Shown here one piece after another: positions 1 to 8,859 of a DNA stretch of 20,772 nt; position 1 is the first letter of the stretch, and every line of letters begins with the position of its first letter. The stretch spans positions 1-20,772 of the forward strand of contig SFEA01000039.1 in NCBI GenBank assembly GCA_004557385.1. Reading direction: 5' to 3'. A program made the position numbers and the translations under genes. The notes below the pieces were generated by a model. That model saw only the letters and a program-made list of their open reading frames with translations, was not told where the DNA came from and did not search any database. The stretch is from Bacteroidales bacterium. Its GTDB lineage: Bacteria; Bacteroidota; Bacteroidia; Bacteroidales; Muribaculaceae.

Positions 1-135
1 CTTGCCGTCATAGACAATGCCGGTCGCCTCTGCCTCATCACACAGATTATACGATCCATTGCGGCGGTTCAGCTTAATAAATGCCAGATTTTCAGCATAT
101 GCGACATGGGCGTTATTGATGATAATATCGTACAT
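1..135 (-). CDS. Small tail-region protein, N-terminal part (cut by window edge)
   Basis: ATG 135 has AAAGGAG eight bases upstream. Forty-five codons are visible with no stop, beginning MYDIIINNAHVAYAENLAFI and going on to KLNRRNGSYNLCDEAEATG. It follows the lectin-fold gene by 32 bases. The beta-rich start resembles small phage tail accessory proteins. The function is unknown. Confidence 0.75.
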   Translation of the reverse strand, partial: MYDIIINNAHVAYAENLAFIKLNRRNGSYNLCDEAEATGIVYDGK

Positions 136-167
136 TATGTCAACTCCTTTATTTGTTGAATTGATGA

Positions 168-977
168 TTATACCTTAAAGGCGGGCACCGAGCCAAGGGA
201 GGAGTGCGCGTAGTAGTAGTCGGCATACTCGCCCAAGTTGACAATGCAAAAGGATTCGCTGTCTTCATAAGGGACAGAGCGAAGCCACCAGTAAGCAGCT
301 GTACTTGTATTGTCGCTTTTATACTTTTTCTTGCTATTTCCTGCCTTATAATAATCGTACTGTGCCTGCTGAGCTGGCTCGTTAGTGTTAGCATATGTAT
401 TGGAACCAAATACCTCATACTCTGCGAGGTAATAGACTTCGTTACTATTAGATGTCACTGCGCTTGCCGATGTACTACCATTACCAGTATTATCCGTGTA
501 CAGTGTAGTGGTGCGAATGACTGCTTGTAGGTCAGATGGGAAACAGGACTTCCACTGCGGCATAATTGTCTTATATGCAACACTACCAACCCAGCCGCCA
601 GAATTTGTGCCGGTGGCATTCATGACCATACCACTGGACGATGAATTATAATTAGTGGCAGTTACAGCAATATCAACCCCACCTGTTTGTGAAGTCTTAA
701 ATCCTTGGAATGCAATGCCAATACCCTCTTTGGCGCTATTATGGTCAAATCCAATGATATAGACCCAATATTCTTGGTTACTGAATGTCCGCGCAGAACT
801 GCCATAACCAACACTGCCATTAAGAACAACGGACTTGCGGTCGCCAACAGACCAATAATTTGGACCTTGACTTGCATCGGCAACCTGCTTTATTACTTTC
901 CATTTATTATCATTTAACACTGGCTTTGGCTCAAGTTTAATATATGCGGAAGTAAGCGACTTACCATAAATTGCCAT
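168..977 (-). CDS. Lectin-fold tail-tip protein (DUF6273-like C-terminus), possible variable receptor-binding protein
   Basis: This 269-residue protein starts at ATG 977 behind GGAGGA. The N-terminal ~50 residues (KWKVIKQVADASQGPNYWSV) and the Ser/Thr/Gly-rich centre lead to a C-terminal block (YWWLRSVP..ESFCIV..GSVPAFKV). That block matches the DUF6273 / formylglycine-enzyme-like C-type-lectin style 'WWLRSP..F..V..G.RPAF.V'. This fold is a known receptor-binding scaffold and a frequent target of diversity-generating retroelements. The last ~45 codons contain TAC/GAC/CAC/TCC-type codons at exposed positions, which fits but does not prove diversification. No reverse transcriptase or template repeat is in the window. 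Confidence 0.65.
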   Translation of the reverse strand: MAIYGKSLTSAYIKLEPKPVLNDNKWKVIKQVADASQGPNYWSVGDRKSVVLNGSVGYGSSARTFSNQEYWVYIIGFDHNSAKEGIGIAFQGFKTSQTGGVDIAVTATNYNSSSSGMVMNATGTNSGGWVGSVAYKTIMPQWKSCFPSDLQAVIRTTTLYTDNTGNGSTSASAVTSNSNEVYYLAEYEVFGSNTYANTNEPAQQAQYDYYKAGNSKKKYKSDNTSTAAYWWLRSVPYEDSESFCIVNLGEYADYYYAHSSLGSVPAFKV

Positions 978-980
978 TGT

Positions 981-1646
981 TTAATTTCCTCCTTCCATGT
1001 CGAACCAAATTAGACCGTCATAAGCGCTTGTCGGCTCGTCCTCTTGTGCGAAAATTCTTGCTTGCACCAAGTCGAACAATACGCCCCATATACTCGGATA
1101 TTCATCTGGTGCATTGGCTATATTGGCAGTTTTAGCAAAATACATGACGCCCTTATATACAACAGCGTCATTGGCGGCATATTGCGTTGCGCTCGACCAC
1201 GCATACCGCATCTTCAGGCTGATGCCATCTCTGCCATCATCGCCACGCAGGCCAAGATACAGCCAATACATCGTGTCTGTTGGCACATGACCACTTGCCG
1301 CCGTATTATTGATATACACATATACGGCGTTATTATATGTGACGAAATTGCCCTTAGCATAGACAGTAGCCGCAGCATATACCTGTTTATTAGCTAAATC
1401 GGCAACCATCTGGTTAAACGCGGCAAGATGCTGGGCAAGCGGCTGTTCAACACCGGCATAGTAATAATCCTCAAGTGCCGCCAGTTCATCCGCCGCCTCA
1501 TTCATCACATCTTTGGTCATGGGCTTATTGACAATTTGAGCATTAGCCAATATAGCCGCCGCTTGGTCATATTGCCCATCTGCAAACGCCTGTATGTATT
1601 GCGCCCACAAGTCCCTATCGGCTATATGGATGTCTTGAATTTTCAT
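981..1646 (-). CDS. Tail-tip protein, paralogue-like, with carbohydrate-binding-like repeats
   Basis: This 221-residue protein starts at ATG 1646 within TGATG, after GAGGTG. A helical N-terminus (about 1-90) precedes two aromatic modules (AATVYAKGNFVTYNNAVYVY..MYWLYL and SSATQYAANDAVVYKGVMYF..SIWGVL). A short GDDGRDG linker lies between them, followed by a C-terminal FAQEDEPTSAYDGLIWFDME segment. Order and domain style match the gene just upstream. It probably forms part of the receptor-binding or adhesion device. The family is not named with certainty. Confidence 0.65.
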   Translation of the reverse strand: MKIQDIHIADRDLWAQYIQAFADGQYDQAAAILANAQIVNKPMTKDVMNEAADELAALEDYYYAGVEQPLAQHLAAFNQMVADLANKQVYAAATVYAKGNFVTYNNAVYVYINNTAASGHVPTDTMYWLYLGLRGDDGRDGISLKMRYAWSSATQYAANDAVVYKGVMYFAKTANIANAPDEYPSIWGVLFDLVQARIFAQEDEPTSAYDGLIWFDMEGGN

Positions 1647-2377
1647 CAAATCACCTCAAACCATAGGTCGCCAGCAAGCTGTCCGGTCGGCTGGGCTGTC
1701 TGCACGGGATAAACCACAGGCGTGGATTGATAAATCAGCCTCCAGTATGCAGACCCCTCAACAGGGATTTGATTGGTGCTAGGCTGCAATGCGCCCCATA
1801 CGCCGTTGCCATACGCCACCACATCATCGATTTTATATGTCTGCGCCGAGTCCCATGTGCCCATGAATGCCAATCCTGTACCAGCGGCACCGGGCAATCC
1901 CTTGACGGTCAGCTGCCGCCAATATGCCGTGTTAGTGGGCAACGTGCCAATAGGCGGCGTGGCAATGCAGATATATAGCAGAACATTGCCGTCAGATTGC
2001 ATAGACGACACCCAATTATTCGGCACATATTGCTTAGTGGCACTAAATGCGCCAGTATAATCGAAGCGGTCAATAATCTCTTGCCAATCGGCCTGCTTTG
2101 TGGTAATATAAGGCTGAACATCGGTCTGATAGAACCGCTGAAGCGCGACACACGTCTGGAACAGCGTGTTTAACTTAGCGGCGTCAATAAACTTACTGTC
2201 GGCGTCAGTAATCTGCGCATAATACTGCTGGGCCAACTGCGTATTGCCCGCCTCCATAGCATCCTGAAATCCCTTTAGATTGACGCCATCAGCCGCTATA
2301 ATATTCTGCATAAGCGGGAATGTCTGGACTGAATTTGGATAGCTTGTAAAGGGCAAATCTTTATAGAGGGTGCTTAT
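1646..2377 (-). CDS. Tail-tip protein with carbohydrate-binding-like repeats (probable AUA start)
   Basis: With the AUA start the protein is 243 residues, beginning (M)STLYKDLPFTSYPNS. With TTG 2356 it would be 236. The N-terminal ~100 residues are helical. Two small aromatic modules follow (GAFSATKQYVPNNWVSSM..AYWRQL and GTWDSAQTYKIDDVVAYGNG..AYWRLIY) with the spacing of chitin-binding/ChiC-type modules (Y-x3-D-x-V-x-Y..YW). The next gene has the same architecture, so the pair look like ancient duplicates. Such modules suit binding of cell-wall sugars. The stop overlaps the next start (TGATG). Confidence 0.7.
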   Translation of the reverse strand: MSTLYKDLPFTSYPNSVQTFPLMQNIIAADGVNLKGFQDAMEAGNTQLAQQYYAQITDADSKFIDAAKLNTLFQTCVALQRFYQTDVQPYITTKQADWQEIIDRFDYTGAFSATKQYVPNNWVSSMQSDGNVLLYICIATPPIGTLPTNTAYWRQLTVKGLPGAAGTGLAFMGTWDSAQTYKIDDVVAYGNGVWGALQPSTNQIPVEGSAYWRLIYQSTPVVYPVQTAQPTGQLAGDLWFEVI

Positions 2378-2393
2378 AACAACCGCCTCCTTT
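2377..2393 (-). promoter_or_regulatory. Ribosome binding site that points to an AUA start
   Basis: AAAGGAGG (2393-2386) is a near-perfect Shine-Dalgarno sequence. Eight bases downstream is ATA (2377-2375), in frame with the next gene. The first in-frame standard start (TTG 2356) is 29 bases away and has no site of its own. Confidence 0.6.
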
Positions 2394-2395
2394 CT

Positions 2396-3811
2396 TTATT
2401 CATAATATGGATAATAATTGACCAATTCATAGGTCTGTTGCCCGTCTGGACTAAGGTCTGTCTGTATCGACTTGATAAGATACTGCTTAACGACCTTTTG
2501 CCCAAGAGGTGTATAACTGACCATCCAGTTGACCTCGGCCCAATAAATCGGCACAGTGGTCAGCTGTATCGTATCGTTCAGGCGGCATCTCTGGTATATC
2601 TCCCATTTTGCCCGCTGATAAGCAAGGTCGTCTGTCTGGATATTTTCATAATCGCCGCCCATCAGAGTAATAGCGATTTTCCCAGCAGGGTTATTGATAT
2701 AGAATGGACTATCTGGATTTGTGTCCTCAAATATGCCAAGCGCCTGTAAATGCCCGATGAATAGCCAGCCGTTCTTATCGGTCTTATAGATAGCGGCATA
2801 ATATTCCTCTTTTTTCAGGCTGGTAATCGCCGCCCCTTTATCATCAACCAGAGGCTTAGCCCCAAGACTGCCAACGGCAATTTGGATAGCGCCGGTCATA
2901 TCGGCTGGCGGCGTAAATCCAATCATGGTGCCGTCATTGAGCGCGGAAAGTCCAGCTATGGTCAGCTGCAAGGTATTGCCGCTAATCGTCTGCTCGGATG
3001 GGAAATACTCAATTTCATGTGTCGCACCAAGAACCTTAACGCTATTCTTGACCGACTCGAAATCATAGCTGACCTGCTCACTTACCACGTTCTGTTTCCA
3101 TACATCGTCTGTCATGCGAATTGGCTCATTGGCGCGATACGGCACAGGCTCATAATGAAACACGCCGTCATTATCAAAATACATCTGATAATTCGGCAGT
3201 ATATTCATCAATCCTTCAAGAACGTCCCACCAAGTAGCCTCGGCATCATATTCCATGTCATACGGCACAGCCTGTATCTCACCGTCCACATTCTGGCACT
3301 CGTTGACAACATAGGCGCTAAAATCGTTATATTCAAGCGCGGCAATAATGACCTCGCGCACATTGCTATCTTTGGGTATTAAATATCGCTCGTTAAGATA
3401 GCCGCCACGCAATCCAGTCAATCGTCCCATCAAGTCAACGCCTTGGAACGACATAACGTTGGTCACGGCATCATAAGTATAGCTCGGCTGATTGATAAGA
3501 TAGATGCCTTCATTCGTCCATATCGTATCGCCGGTTCGAATATCATCGACACCAACATATATCTGTATCAGTCGGTCAAGCCATATCTTACCTTGCGCCG
3601 AGATGTCAAAACTGCTGTCAGTCACCACCAGCTCTATGTCACAAGTATTGCGCATATTGCTGTTGGCATCAGACGCCAAACTGCCGCTTGTCAGATTACC
3701 CTCAAAAGATGACAATGTGCGGTAATCAAAATCCAGCAAATTGACACGTATGTGCAGATTGCGGTGATTTTGCTTAGAGGTGTTATACTGCTCTTGCGTA
3801 ATCTGCCCCAT
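2396..3811 (-). CDS. Tail hub-like protein (gp27/XkdQ-type, DUF5048-like)
   Basis: This 471-residue protein starts at ATG 3811, one base after the previous stop. The N-terminal region has LHIRVNLLDFDYRTLSSFEG and GIYLINQPSYTYDAVTNVMS followed by GVDLMGRLTGLRGGY. This is the typical order of a phage baseplate hub, where two beta barrels interleave. The central part has YQMYFDNDGVFHYEPVPYR, also hub-like, and the C-terminus ends YELVNYYPYYE. Hubs form a trimeric tube that carries the central spike. No lytic enzyme domain is fused. Confidence 0.7.
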   Translation of the reverse strand: MGQITQEQYNTSKQNHRNLHIRVNLLDFDYRTLSSFEGNLTSGSLASDANSNMRNTCDIELVVTDSSFDISAQGKIWLDRLIQIYVGVDDIRTGDTIWTNEGIYLINQPSYTYDAVTNVMSFQGVDLMGRLTGLRGGYLNERYLIPKDSNVREVIIAALEYNDFSAYVVNECQNVDGEIQAVPYDMEYDAEATWWDVLEGLMNILPNYQMYFDNDGVFHYEPVPYRANEPIRMTDDVWKQNVVSEQVSYDFESVKNSVKVLGATHEIEYFPSEQTISGNTLQLTIAGLSALNDGTMIGFTPPADMTGAIQIAVGSLGAKPLVDDKGAAITSLKKEEYYAAIYKTDKNGWLFIGHLQALGIFEDTNPDSPFYINNPAGKIAITLMGGDYENIQTDDLAYQRAKWEIYQRCRLNDTIQLTTVPIYWAEVNWMVSYTPLGQKVVKQYLIKSIQTDLSPDGQQTYELVNYYPYYE

Positions 3812-3812
3812 A

Positions 3813-4718
3813 TTAGCCCACCTCGTTTGTCAATCCGGCATTATACAAGTCATCTTGGTCATTGGGGTCGCCAAGTTCCACATAGCTGGCAGAAATATTG
3901 GCAATGCCCATTCCAGAGCCGTCAAGATAAGAAATGGCGGGGTTAGACGTGAAGAAAACCAGATAAGAGTTGGAGTTCCAGTCCTTGAGTATCTTAGCCT
4001 TCTTATTCGTCAGGAAATCAAGCAGGCTCTTGCGCTCCTCGACCATTGTATGCCGGTCAAGATTGCCGGTTTTCATATAATCACTCGGCAAGATGGTGGC
4101 GCTGATAGAGCCGGTTTCATAATTGGTCATCGCGTTGCTGACGACCACTGGATACTTGCGGCCATATGGCTCAAATACGCCAACTTTCTGCACACGCTCA
4201 CCAGAGCCATATCTTGCGCCAGGATAAAACCGATAGACCGTATCTTGGTCGCACAGGAACACGCCGTCAAATTTCGCCATAATCGTCTCTGTAATATAAT
4301 TGCCCTCGGTATTGCCCAAGACCGGCACCAGCGCATATTCATATTCAATGCCATTAACGGCAAAATTGTCGTTATATAGCACCTGGTCTTTTCCGGCATC
4401 CATCGGGATATAAGCCAGCGTGACCCAGTTGAAATCATTGGTCCTGCGCCGCTTAATCCTAAAGCCGGTAATCTGACTAAGCAAATAATCCAAGTTACCA
4501 GCGTTCAAGTCGCCGTTGAAGTTGGCATCCATGATAGTATATGGGTTCCAGCCGTCAGGTATATCGGGGCTGTATGGTGATGTCACATCCTTCGTCACAT
4601 TCCAATGGTCGAATATACCGCTCTTAATCGTGGTAGTCGTAAATATATCATTCGTCATAGGCGACGGGTCAAGCGCGTTCTTATCAGCGCAAAAATTATA
4701 CCCGCATCCAATCAGCAT
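3813..4718 (-). CDS. Distal-tail / baseplate structural protein
   Basis: This 301-residue protein starts at ATG 4718, with AAGGAGG nine bases upstream. The first ~60 residues are Thr/Asp-rich. A conserved-looking segment (NAGNLDYLLSQITGFRIKRR) follows, then an FN3-like beta unit and a C-terminal domain (VVVSNAMTNYETGSISATIL, then EERKSLLDFLTNKKAKILKD) of the kind that forms the ring under the tail tube. It is two genes before the hub-like protein's neighbours and one base before the hub start. The distal-tail role is inferred. Confidence 0.6.
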   Translation of the reverse strand: MLIGCGYNFCADKNALDPSPMTNDIFTTTTIKSGIFDHWNVTKDVTSPYSPDIPDGWNPYTIMDANFNGDLNAGNLDYLLSQITGFRIKRRRTNDFNWVTLAYIPMDAGKDQVLYNDNFAVNGIEYEYALVPVLGNTEGNYITETIMAKFDGVFLCDQDTVYRFYPGARYGSGERVQKVGVFEPYGRKYPVVVSNAMTNYETGSISATILPSDYMKTGNLDRHTMVEERKSLLDFLTNKKAKILKDWNSNSYLVFFTSNPAISYLDGSGMGIANISASYVELGDPNDQDDLYNAGLTNEVG

Positions 4719-4732
4719 CTCTAACCGCCTCC

Positions 4733-5821
4733 TTACTGTCCGAGATTGTGCAACTGCACATCATACAAGCCGCTGATACGCCGCACCCAAATCTGCACCT
4801 TGTCATTTTCATTCGGCGCAGGTATAGACGGCGTATATATATAATATTTCGGCCCATTTGCGCTTGTCACGGTGCAATCCACATAGACCTTGACGTTATC
4901 ATCGTAATCCACCATAAATCGGCAGGACACACGATTGCCATATTCGTCATTAAATCCAATGATCTCGACGTTGGTATCGAAATCATAGCCCCATGCAGAC
5001 GCCGTGAAATCGCCGCCAATCGTATAGCCCTCATTGAATATGGTGTAATAGCCACCTTGCCGCAAATCGACCGCCGTATTATCCTTAACAAATGGCGGAG
5101 GGTCAGGCTCACTCTTACCGATAACCTCAACGAAATTCGACCGAACCGTGACATAACCGCCTTGGCAGTTGTCCGTCAATTCAATAACTGCCGACAAATC
5201 GGGGTTGTCATATCGCACAGATATAAGCGTGCGTCCAGCGGTCACCTCTGTGCCGTTGACCGTCTGACCATCGGCATATACATAATAGCTCAAGCCGTCA
5301 GACAAACCGCTGAATGTATATGTCAATACAGTAGGCGGCTGTTCCGTAGAGCCGACATATTGAACGCCGCTTGTAGCAAGCTGTGAACCCTGCGCGTCAT
5401 ACAGCGTGTAGCTATAGCTATTCAGCAACTCGCCCTCTGCTTGTGCATACGTCACCTCAAATGCAAAGCTGCTGTTTGCAACAACATTGCCAGACGGCAG
5501 ATTGCTGAACTCCATAGTCGGCGTCGTATAGCAATAAAACTGGATGGGCGAAGATGGCGTAGATGCTTGCCCGGCGGCATTATAAGTCGTGATTGTCGCC
5601 TGATAATAACTGCCGTTTGTCAGCGTATTAGCGGGCAGGATGTGCTCAAAATTGAACGATTGGATTTGCTGATTATATACTTCCTCAAGCGTGACATTAT
5701 TCTTGACAATCAGCCGACTGGCAACAACTTGGTCGCCACCAGTCACTATAAAAACAAACGCATGGTCTTGTGTCGCATCAAATGCCGCAGTAGACAATAA
5801 TTGCGGTGTAATAAGCGCCAT
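4733..5821 (-). CDS. Beta-rich tail-tip / baseplate protein with FN3-like domains
   Basis: ATG 5821 (MALITPQLLS) has AAGGAGG at normal spacing. The frame also opens at a TTG two codons earlier. The 362-residue protein has two fibronectin-III-like units in its first ~210 residues (ASRLIVKNNVTLEEVYNQQI.., with YYQATITTYNAAGQAS, and then YSYTLYDAQGSQLATSG with LSYYVYADGQTVNG). A lectin-like beta-sandwich follows (YYTIFNEGYTIGGDFTAS.., IWVRRISGLYDVQLHNLGQ). It likely builds the outer tail tip or a sugar-binding surface. The role is inferred. Confidence 0.65.
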   Translation of the reverse strand: MALITPQLLSTAAFDATQDHAFVFIVTGGDQVVASRLIVKNNVTLEEVYNQQIQSFNFEHILPANTLTNGSYYQATITTYNAAGQASTPSSPIQFYCYTTPTMEFSNLPSGNVVANSSFAFEVTYAQAEGELLNSYSYTLYDAQGSQLATSGVQYVGSTEQPPTVLTYTFSGLSDGLSYYVYADGQTVNGTEVTAGRTLISVRYDNPDLSAVIELTDNCQGGYVTVRSNFVEVIGKSEPDPPPFVKDNTAVDLRQGGYYTIFNEGYTIGGDFTASAWGYDFDTNVEIIGFNDEYGNRVSCRFMVDYDDNVKVYVDCTVTSANGPKYYIYTPSIPAPNENDKVQIWVRRISGLYDVQLHNLGQ

Positions 5822-5854
5822 AAGCAACCCCTCCTTTCTTATTTATTTTTATCG

Positions 5855-6094
5855 TCATGGCGAAATTGTGAACGCCAAAGACATATTTCCATATGGTACA
5901 AATACCGGCAGTGTCTTGCCCACAGTCGGCAATGTACCATACACCTTTATTGGACGTACATCGCCGTTGACCAACATTAGGCAAGTAGTACCGCGTATCT
6001 CCTGCACCATGCCGGTATATATCTGTGCCGCAGACTCCATCTTGCGATTTATCATAATCTCAATGGCATCAAGCAGCTCTTTTTGTGCGTTCAT
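5855..6094 (-). CDS. Small tail/baseplate protein, unknown
   Basis: ATG 6094 (MNAQKELLDAIEIMINRK) is preceded by GAGGTG and is preferred to the TTG at 6142, which falls inside the terminator hairpin. The 79-residue product has an N-terminal helix and then a beta-rich small domain (GTTCLMLVNGDVRPIKVYG) that could be OB- or SH3-like. It lies between tape measure and tail-tip genes, as small baseplate-associated proteins often do. The family is not recognised. Confidence 0.7.
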   Translation of the reverse strand: MNAQKELLDAIEIMINRKMESAAQIYTGMVQEIRGTTCLMLVNGDVRPIKVYGTLPTVGKTLPVFVPYGNMSLAFTISP

Positions 6095-6116
6095 ATATTC
6101 ACCTCTTTTCGTCATT

Positions 6117-6150
6117 GTAAAAGGGACGCCTGCATATAACAAGCGCCCCT
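6117..6150 (-). terminator. Probable intrinsic terminator after the tape measure gene
   Basis: The arms 6143-6150 and 6122-6129 form an 8-bp GC-rich stem (one G.U pair) with a 13-base loop. TTTTAC follows on the minus strand. The T-run is short, so partial termination is likely. The next gene starts 23 bases further on. Confidence 0.65.
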
Positions 6151-6156
6151 ATAAAA

Positions 6157-8859
6157 TTATGCTCGTGCGTAAGCCCGCTGATAGGCCAAATTCTTCAGTC
6201 CAGCAACAAATTCCTCGGCATTGCGTACATTGGGCAGTGTCACATTGGCAACATTCACAGCAGTGTTGCTGATATTGCCAGACCCACCCATTCTCAACTG
6301 TGGATTAGTTGCCATAGCCCATAGATTGCGGGTAATATTAGCAGGCAAGATGCCGTCTCCTCGGTTCAATACGCGCAGCTCTGGGCCTTGCTCTCCGACA
6401 AGCGCAAAGCCGCCATCGGCAGACATAGTGCCCATAGCGTGGTGCCGACCGCCATACTTAGTGGAAGAACCCCTTTTGGACGAGCCACCCTTTTTGGTTG
6501 TCGTTGGCTTTTTCTTTCCAGCCGCACCAGCAGCCGCACCAGCGGCGGCGGCAGCAGCGGCTTTTTTCGCCGCGCTTGCCTTATTTGCCTTTTCGGCATT
6601 GGCCAGACCCTGATTTCTGCGAGCAACAGCCTCGGCGGCAGACATCTTGTAATTGGGGTCAGCGGCGCTAGAGTGAAGCCCACTTGGGGCACTCGGCAAA
6701 ACCGTCGAAGTATGGCCACCACCACCACTGCCACTCGGCCTGCTGTTAAGCAACCGCCATTCTTCATCTATCTTAGCCTGCAACTGCGCAAGATAATCAT
6801 CCCATGCGCCAAGCTCAGCGCTAAATCCGTTCTGTAACGCCTTAATATTCGCCTCAATAATAGCTAGCCGGTCTTGATAGCCCTTGAGTTCAATCTTGCG
6901 GCGTTCCTCAATTGCGGCCTTAGCGTCCTTCAGCGACTTTTTACGATTATACTCGTCAAGCTTAACCTGAGCAGCGGCAACGGCGTCAATGTCCTCGACA
7001 TATTGGAACTTGCCATCCTTATAGACCATCTTCTTGCTGGCTTTGGCTTCGGCCATTTCCTCGAGGATTTTCTGAAGCTCAATCTCGTCCTCAAGCTCGT
7101 CATTGACCTCTTCCAATTTGCCAATCTCGGCATCATACTTTTTGTTGATGGCGTCGATTGTGTCTTGAATTTGGTCTTTTTCGGCTTGAAGCGCCTTGAT
7201 TTGGGCTTGTCTTGCCGACTCTGCCGCTGACTGTCCGCTGGGCTTGGGAACATAAGAACCGCCGCCTCCAGACGTGACCTTGCTTGTCGTGTTTGCAATA
7301 GACCACGACAAATATCGCTGCGTCTCGGACAGATACTTAGCCTCGGCTTGCTTGCGGCTCATGCCCTGCTTCATATAAGCTTGAATTGTACGCTCACGAT
7401 TTCGCACTTGGTCGGCAGAACTCATGTTCGTGCCAAACACGGCATTCATCTGGGCAGCAGCAAGACCAGCTTGATAACCAAGGGCTTGCAGGGCGGCAAT
7501 CTGCTGACTGAAATTTAGGTTTGTATTGCTTGCCGTGATCTGCGCCGCTACCAAGTCATACAACGCCTGTCCTGTAGCACCGGACTGCTGTGCCTCGGCA
7601 ATCATAGACGACACAAGCGCACTGGCTTGAGCCATCTGCGCCTGTTCAGCAGACATCAAATCCAGTAGAGCATTTTTCTGGACGACATAGCCATCAGCCG
7701 TTCTTTCGGCGCCATTAGCCAAATCGGGATACAGAGAAATCAGCTTTTTATACTGTGCCTCTGTCAGATATCCGGTGTTAGCGATGGCAGTATAAGAGTC
7801 CATGAGGGTCTTACCGGCATCATCCACCAAGTCCATAACATTGATTGCCTCATAATAGGTATCAATCAGGTGCTGCTCAGCGTCAGTCAAATCCACGCCG
7901 TTTGCCTTTAGCAATTCGAGCATCTCAACTTGGCCAGCTGCCAACTCAAGACGCGCCTGATAGCTATTGCGCAGACTGTCGGATATCTCGCCCTCCTCTC
8001 GGGCTTTGTCCATAACAATGTCCAGCCAGCTTGCTACCTTCTCATAACCTTCATCACCATAATATGTTCCAGAGGCATCTTGTACGGCATAACCCTCACC
8101 AGTTTGACGCTTTGCGGCCTTCAGCTGCTTCTCATTAAGTAGCGCAATATTCTTCTCAAGTTCCTCGTTTTCCTTGATAAGCTCGTCGCGTTCCTTACGG
8201 ATATCGGCAGTCATATCCTTCCACGACATTTGGTTAATTTCGTCAAGCCGTTTCTTATTTATCTCAAGTTGGCTATTGGCGTCCTCTATATCTTGCGTAT
8301 ATTCGGATGCTGGCTTATGATATTCTTCAAGAGCACCATACGCCTTCTTGATGCCGACTGCCGCCACAGCTAACGCCGCACCCCAAGCGCCAAGTTTAGC
8401 AAGAGGTAAGCTCTTCGCTAATGTGACAAATTTCTCAAGCCCTGTAATTCCCGGACCAACAAAAGACGCCGTATTTGCACTAATAAACGCCTTAATCCCC
8501 TTGGCAACGATAGAGCCTTGGACAAAATATTTCCAGTAGCCCTTTAATATGCCTCCGAGGCCAAACAACGCCGTAGATAGCAATGTGATACGGGTAGCCG
8601 CTTGACCAAATGGAGTATTTACAAATTCGAGCAACGCATTTGCCGTATCAAGAATGCGCTTAACAAATTCCTCGTTGAATACATTGCGAGCAAAATCTTG
8701 AAACGTTGCTTTAAGGTTCTGGAGATGGGCTTGAATGCTCTCCATATACCGAGCGTTTTCCTCAGTAGCAGAACCAGCAGAGTTCATGGCGAGCGTATAC
8801 GCCTTTTGAACACCCTCAAAGTTATTCAAGGCTGCTGCAAGATTCTGAGTTTGATTTGC
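6157..8859 (-). CDS. Tape measure exon 4 (residues 325-1224)
   Basis: This 900-codon exon begins ANQTQNLAAALNNFEGVQKA. There is no credible start codon. The first possible one (TTG 8829) has no ribosome binding site, and the conserved sequence extends upstream of it to the splice point. The exon contains the hydrophobic segments, the Glu/Lys-rich coiled coil, a Gly-rich linker, an Ala/Gly/Lys low-complexity tract (bases about 6490-6600) and the C-terminal LVGEQGPELRVLN motif. It stops at 6157, seven bases before a terminator-like hairpin. Confidence 0.93.
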   Translation of the reverse strand, partial: ANQTQNLAAALNNFEGVQKAYTLAMNSAGSATEENARYMESIQAHLQNLKATFQDFARNVFNEEFVKRILDTANALLEFVNTPFGQAATRITLLSTALFGLGGILKGYWKYFVQGSIVAKGIKAFISANTASFVGPGITGLEKFVTLAKSLPLAKLGAWGAALAVAAVGIKKAYGALEEYHKPASEYTQDIEDANSQLEINKKRLDEINQMSWKDMTADIRKERDELIKENEELEKNIALLNEKQLKAAKRQTGEGYAVQDASGTYYGDEGYEKVASWLDIVMDKAREEGEISDSLRNSYQARLELAAGQVEMLELLKANGVDLTDAEQHLIDTYYEAINVMDLVDDAGKTLMDSYTAIANTGYLTEAQYKKLISLYPDLANGAERTADGYVVQKNALLDLMSAEQAQMAQASALVSSMIAEAQQSGATGQALYDLVAAQITASNTNLNFSQQIAALQALGYQAGLAAAQMNAVFGTNMSSADQVRNRERTIQAYMKQGMSRKQAEAKYLSETQRYLSWSIANTTSKVTSGGGGSYVPKPSGQSAAESARQAQIKALQAEKDQIQDTIDAINKKYDAEIGKLEEVNDELEDEIELQKILEEMAEAKASKKMVYKDGKFQYVEDIDAVAAAQVKLDEYNRKKSLKDAKAAIEERRKIELKGYQDRLAIIEANIKALQNGFSAELGAWDDYLAQLQAKIDEEWRLLNSRPSGSGGGGHTSTVLPSAPSGLHSSAADPNYKMSAAEAVARRNQGLANAEKANKASAAKKAAAAAAAGAAAGAAGKKKPTTTKKGGSSKRGSSTKYGGRHHAMGTMSADGGFALVGEQGPELRVLNRGDGILPANITRNLWAMATNPQLRMGGSGNISNTAVNVANVTLPNVRNAEEFVAGLKNLAYQRAYARA

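Noticed and set aside
135..142. TTGACA just upstream of the gene at 1-135
   Set aside because: It overlaps the ribosome binding site-start region and has no good -10 element at 16-18 bases.
204..530. Plus-strand open frames such as 204-530, 6874-7230 and 16169-17215
   Set aside because: They are antisense shadows of well-supported minus-strand genes, without ribosome binding sites or family resemblance.
4455..4530. A dockerin/EF-hand-like calcium loop (DANFNGDLNAGNL)
   Set aside because: The segment fits the general 'F-x-x-x-L-x-A-G-N-L' pattern of phage tail proteins, and only one imperfect loop is present.
5855..6142. A TTG start at 6142 for the small tail protein
   Set aside because: It lies inside the terminator hairpin. 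ATG 6094 has a clear GAGGTG site.
6490..6600. GC-rich GCAGCC/GCGGCG repeats
   Set aside because: They simply encode the Ala/Gly/Lys low-complexity stretch of the tape measure protein.
6157..8829. A free-standing 890-residue tape measure protein starting at TTG 8829
   Set aside because: There is no Shine-Dalgarno sequence, and conserved tape measure sequence continues ten codons upstream to the intron boundary.
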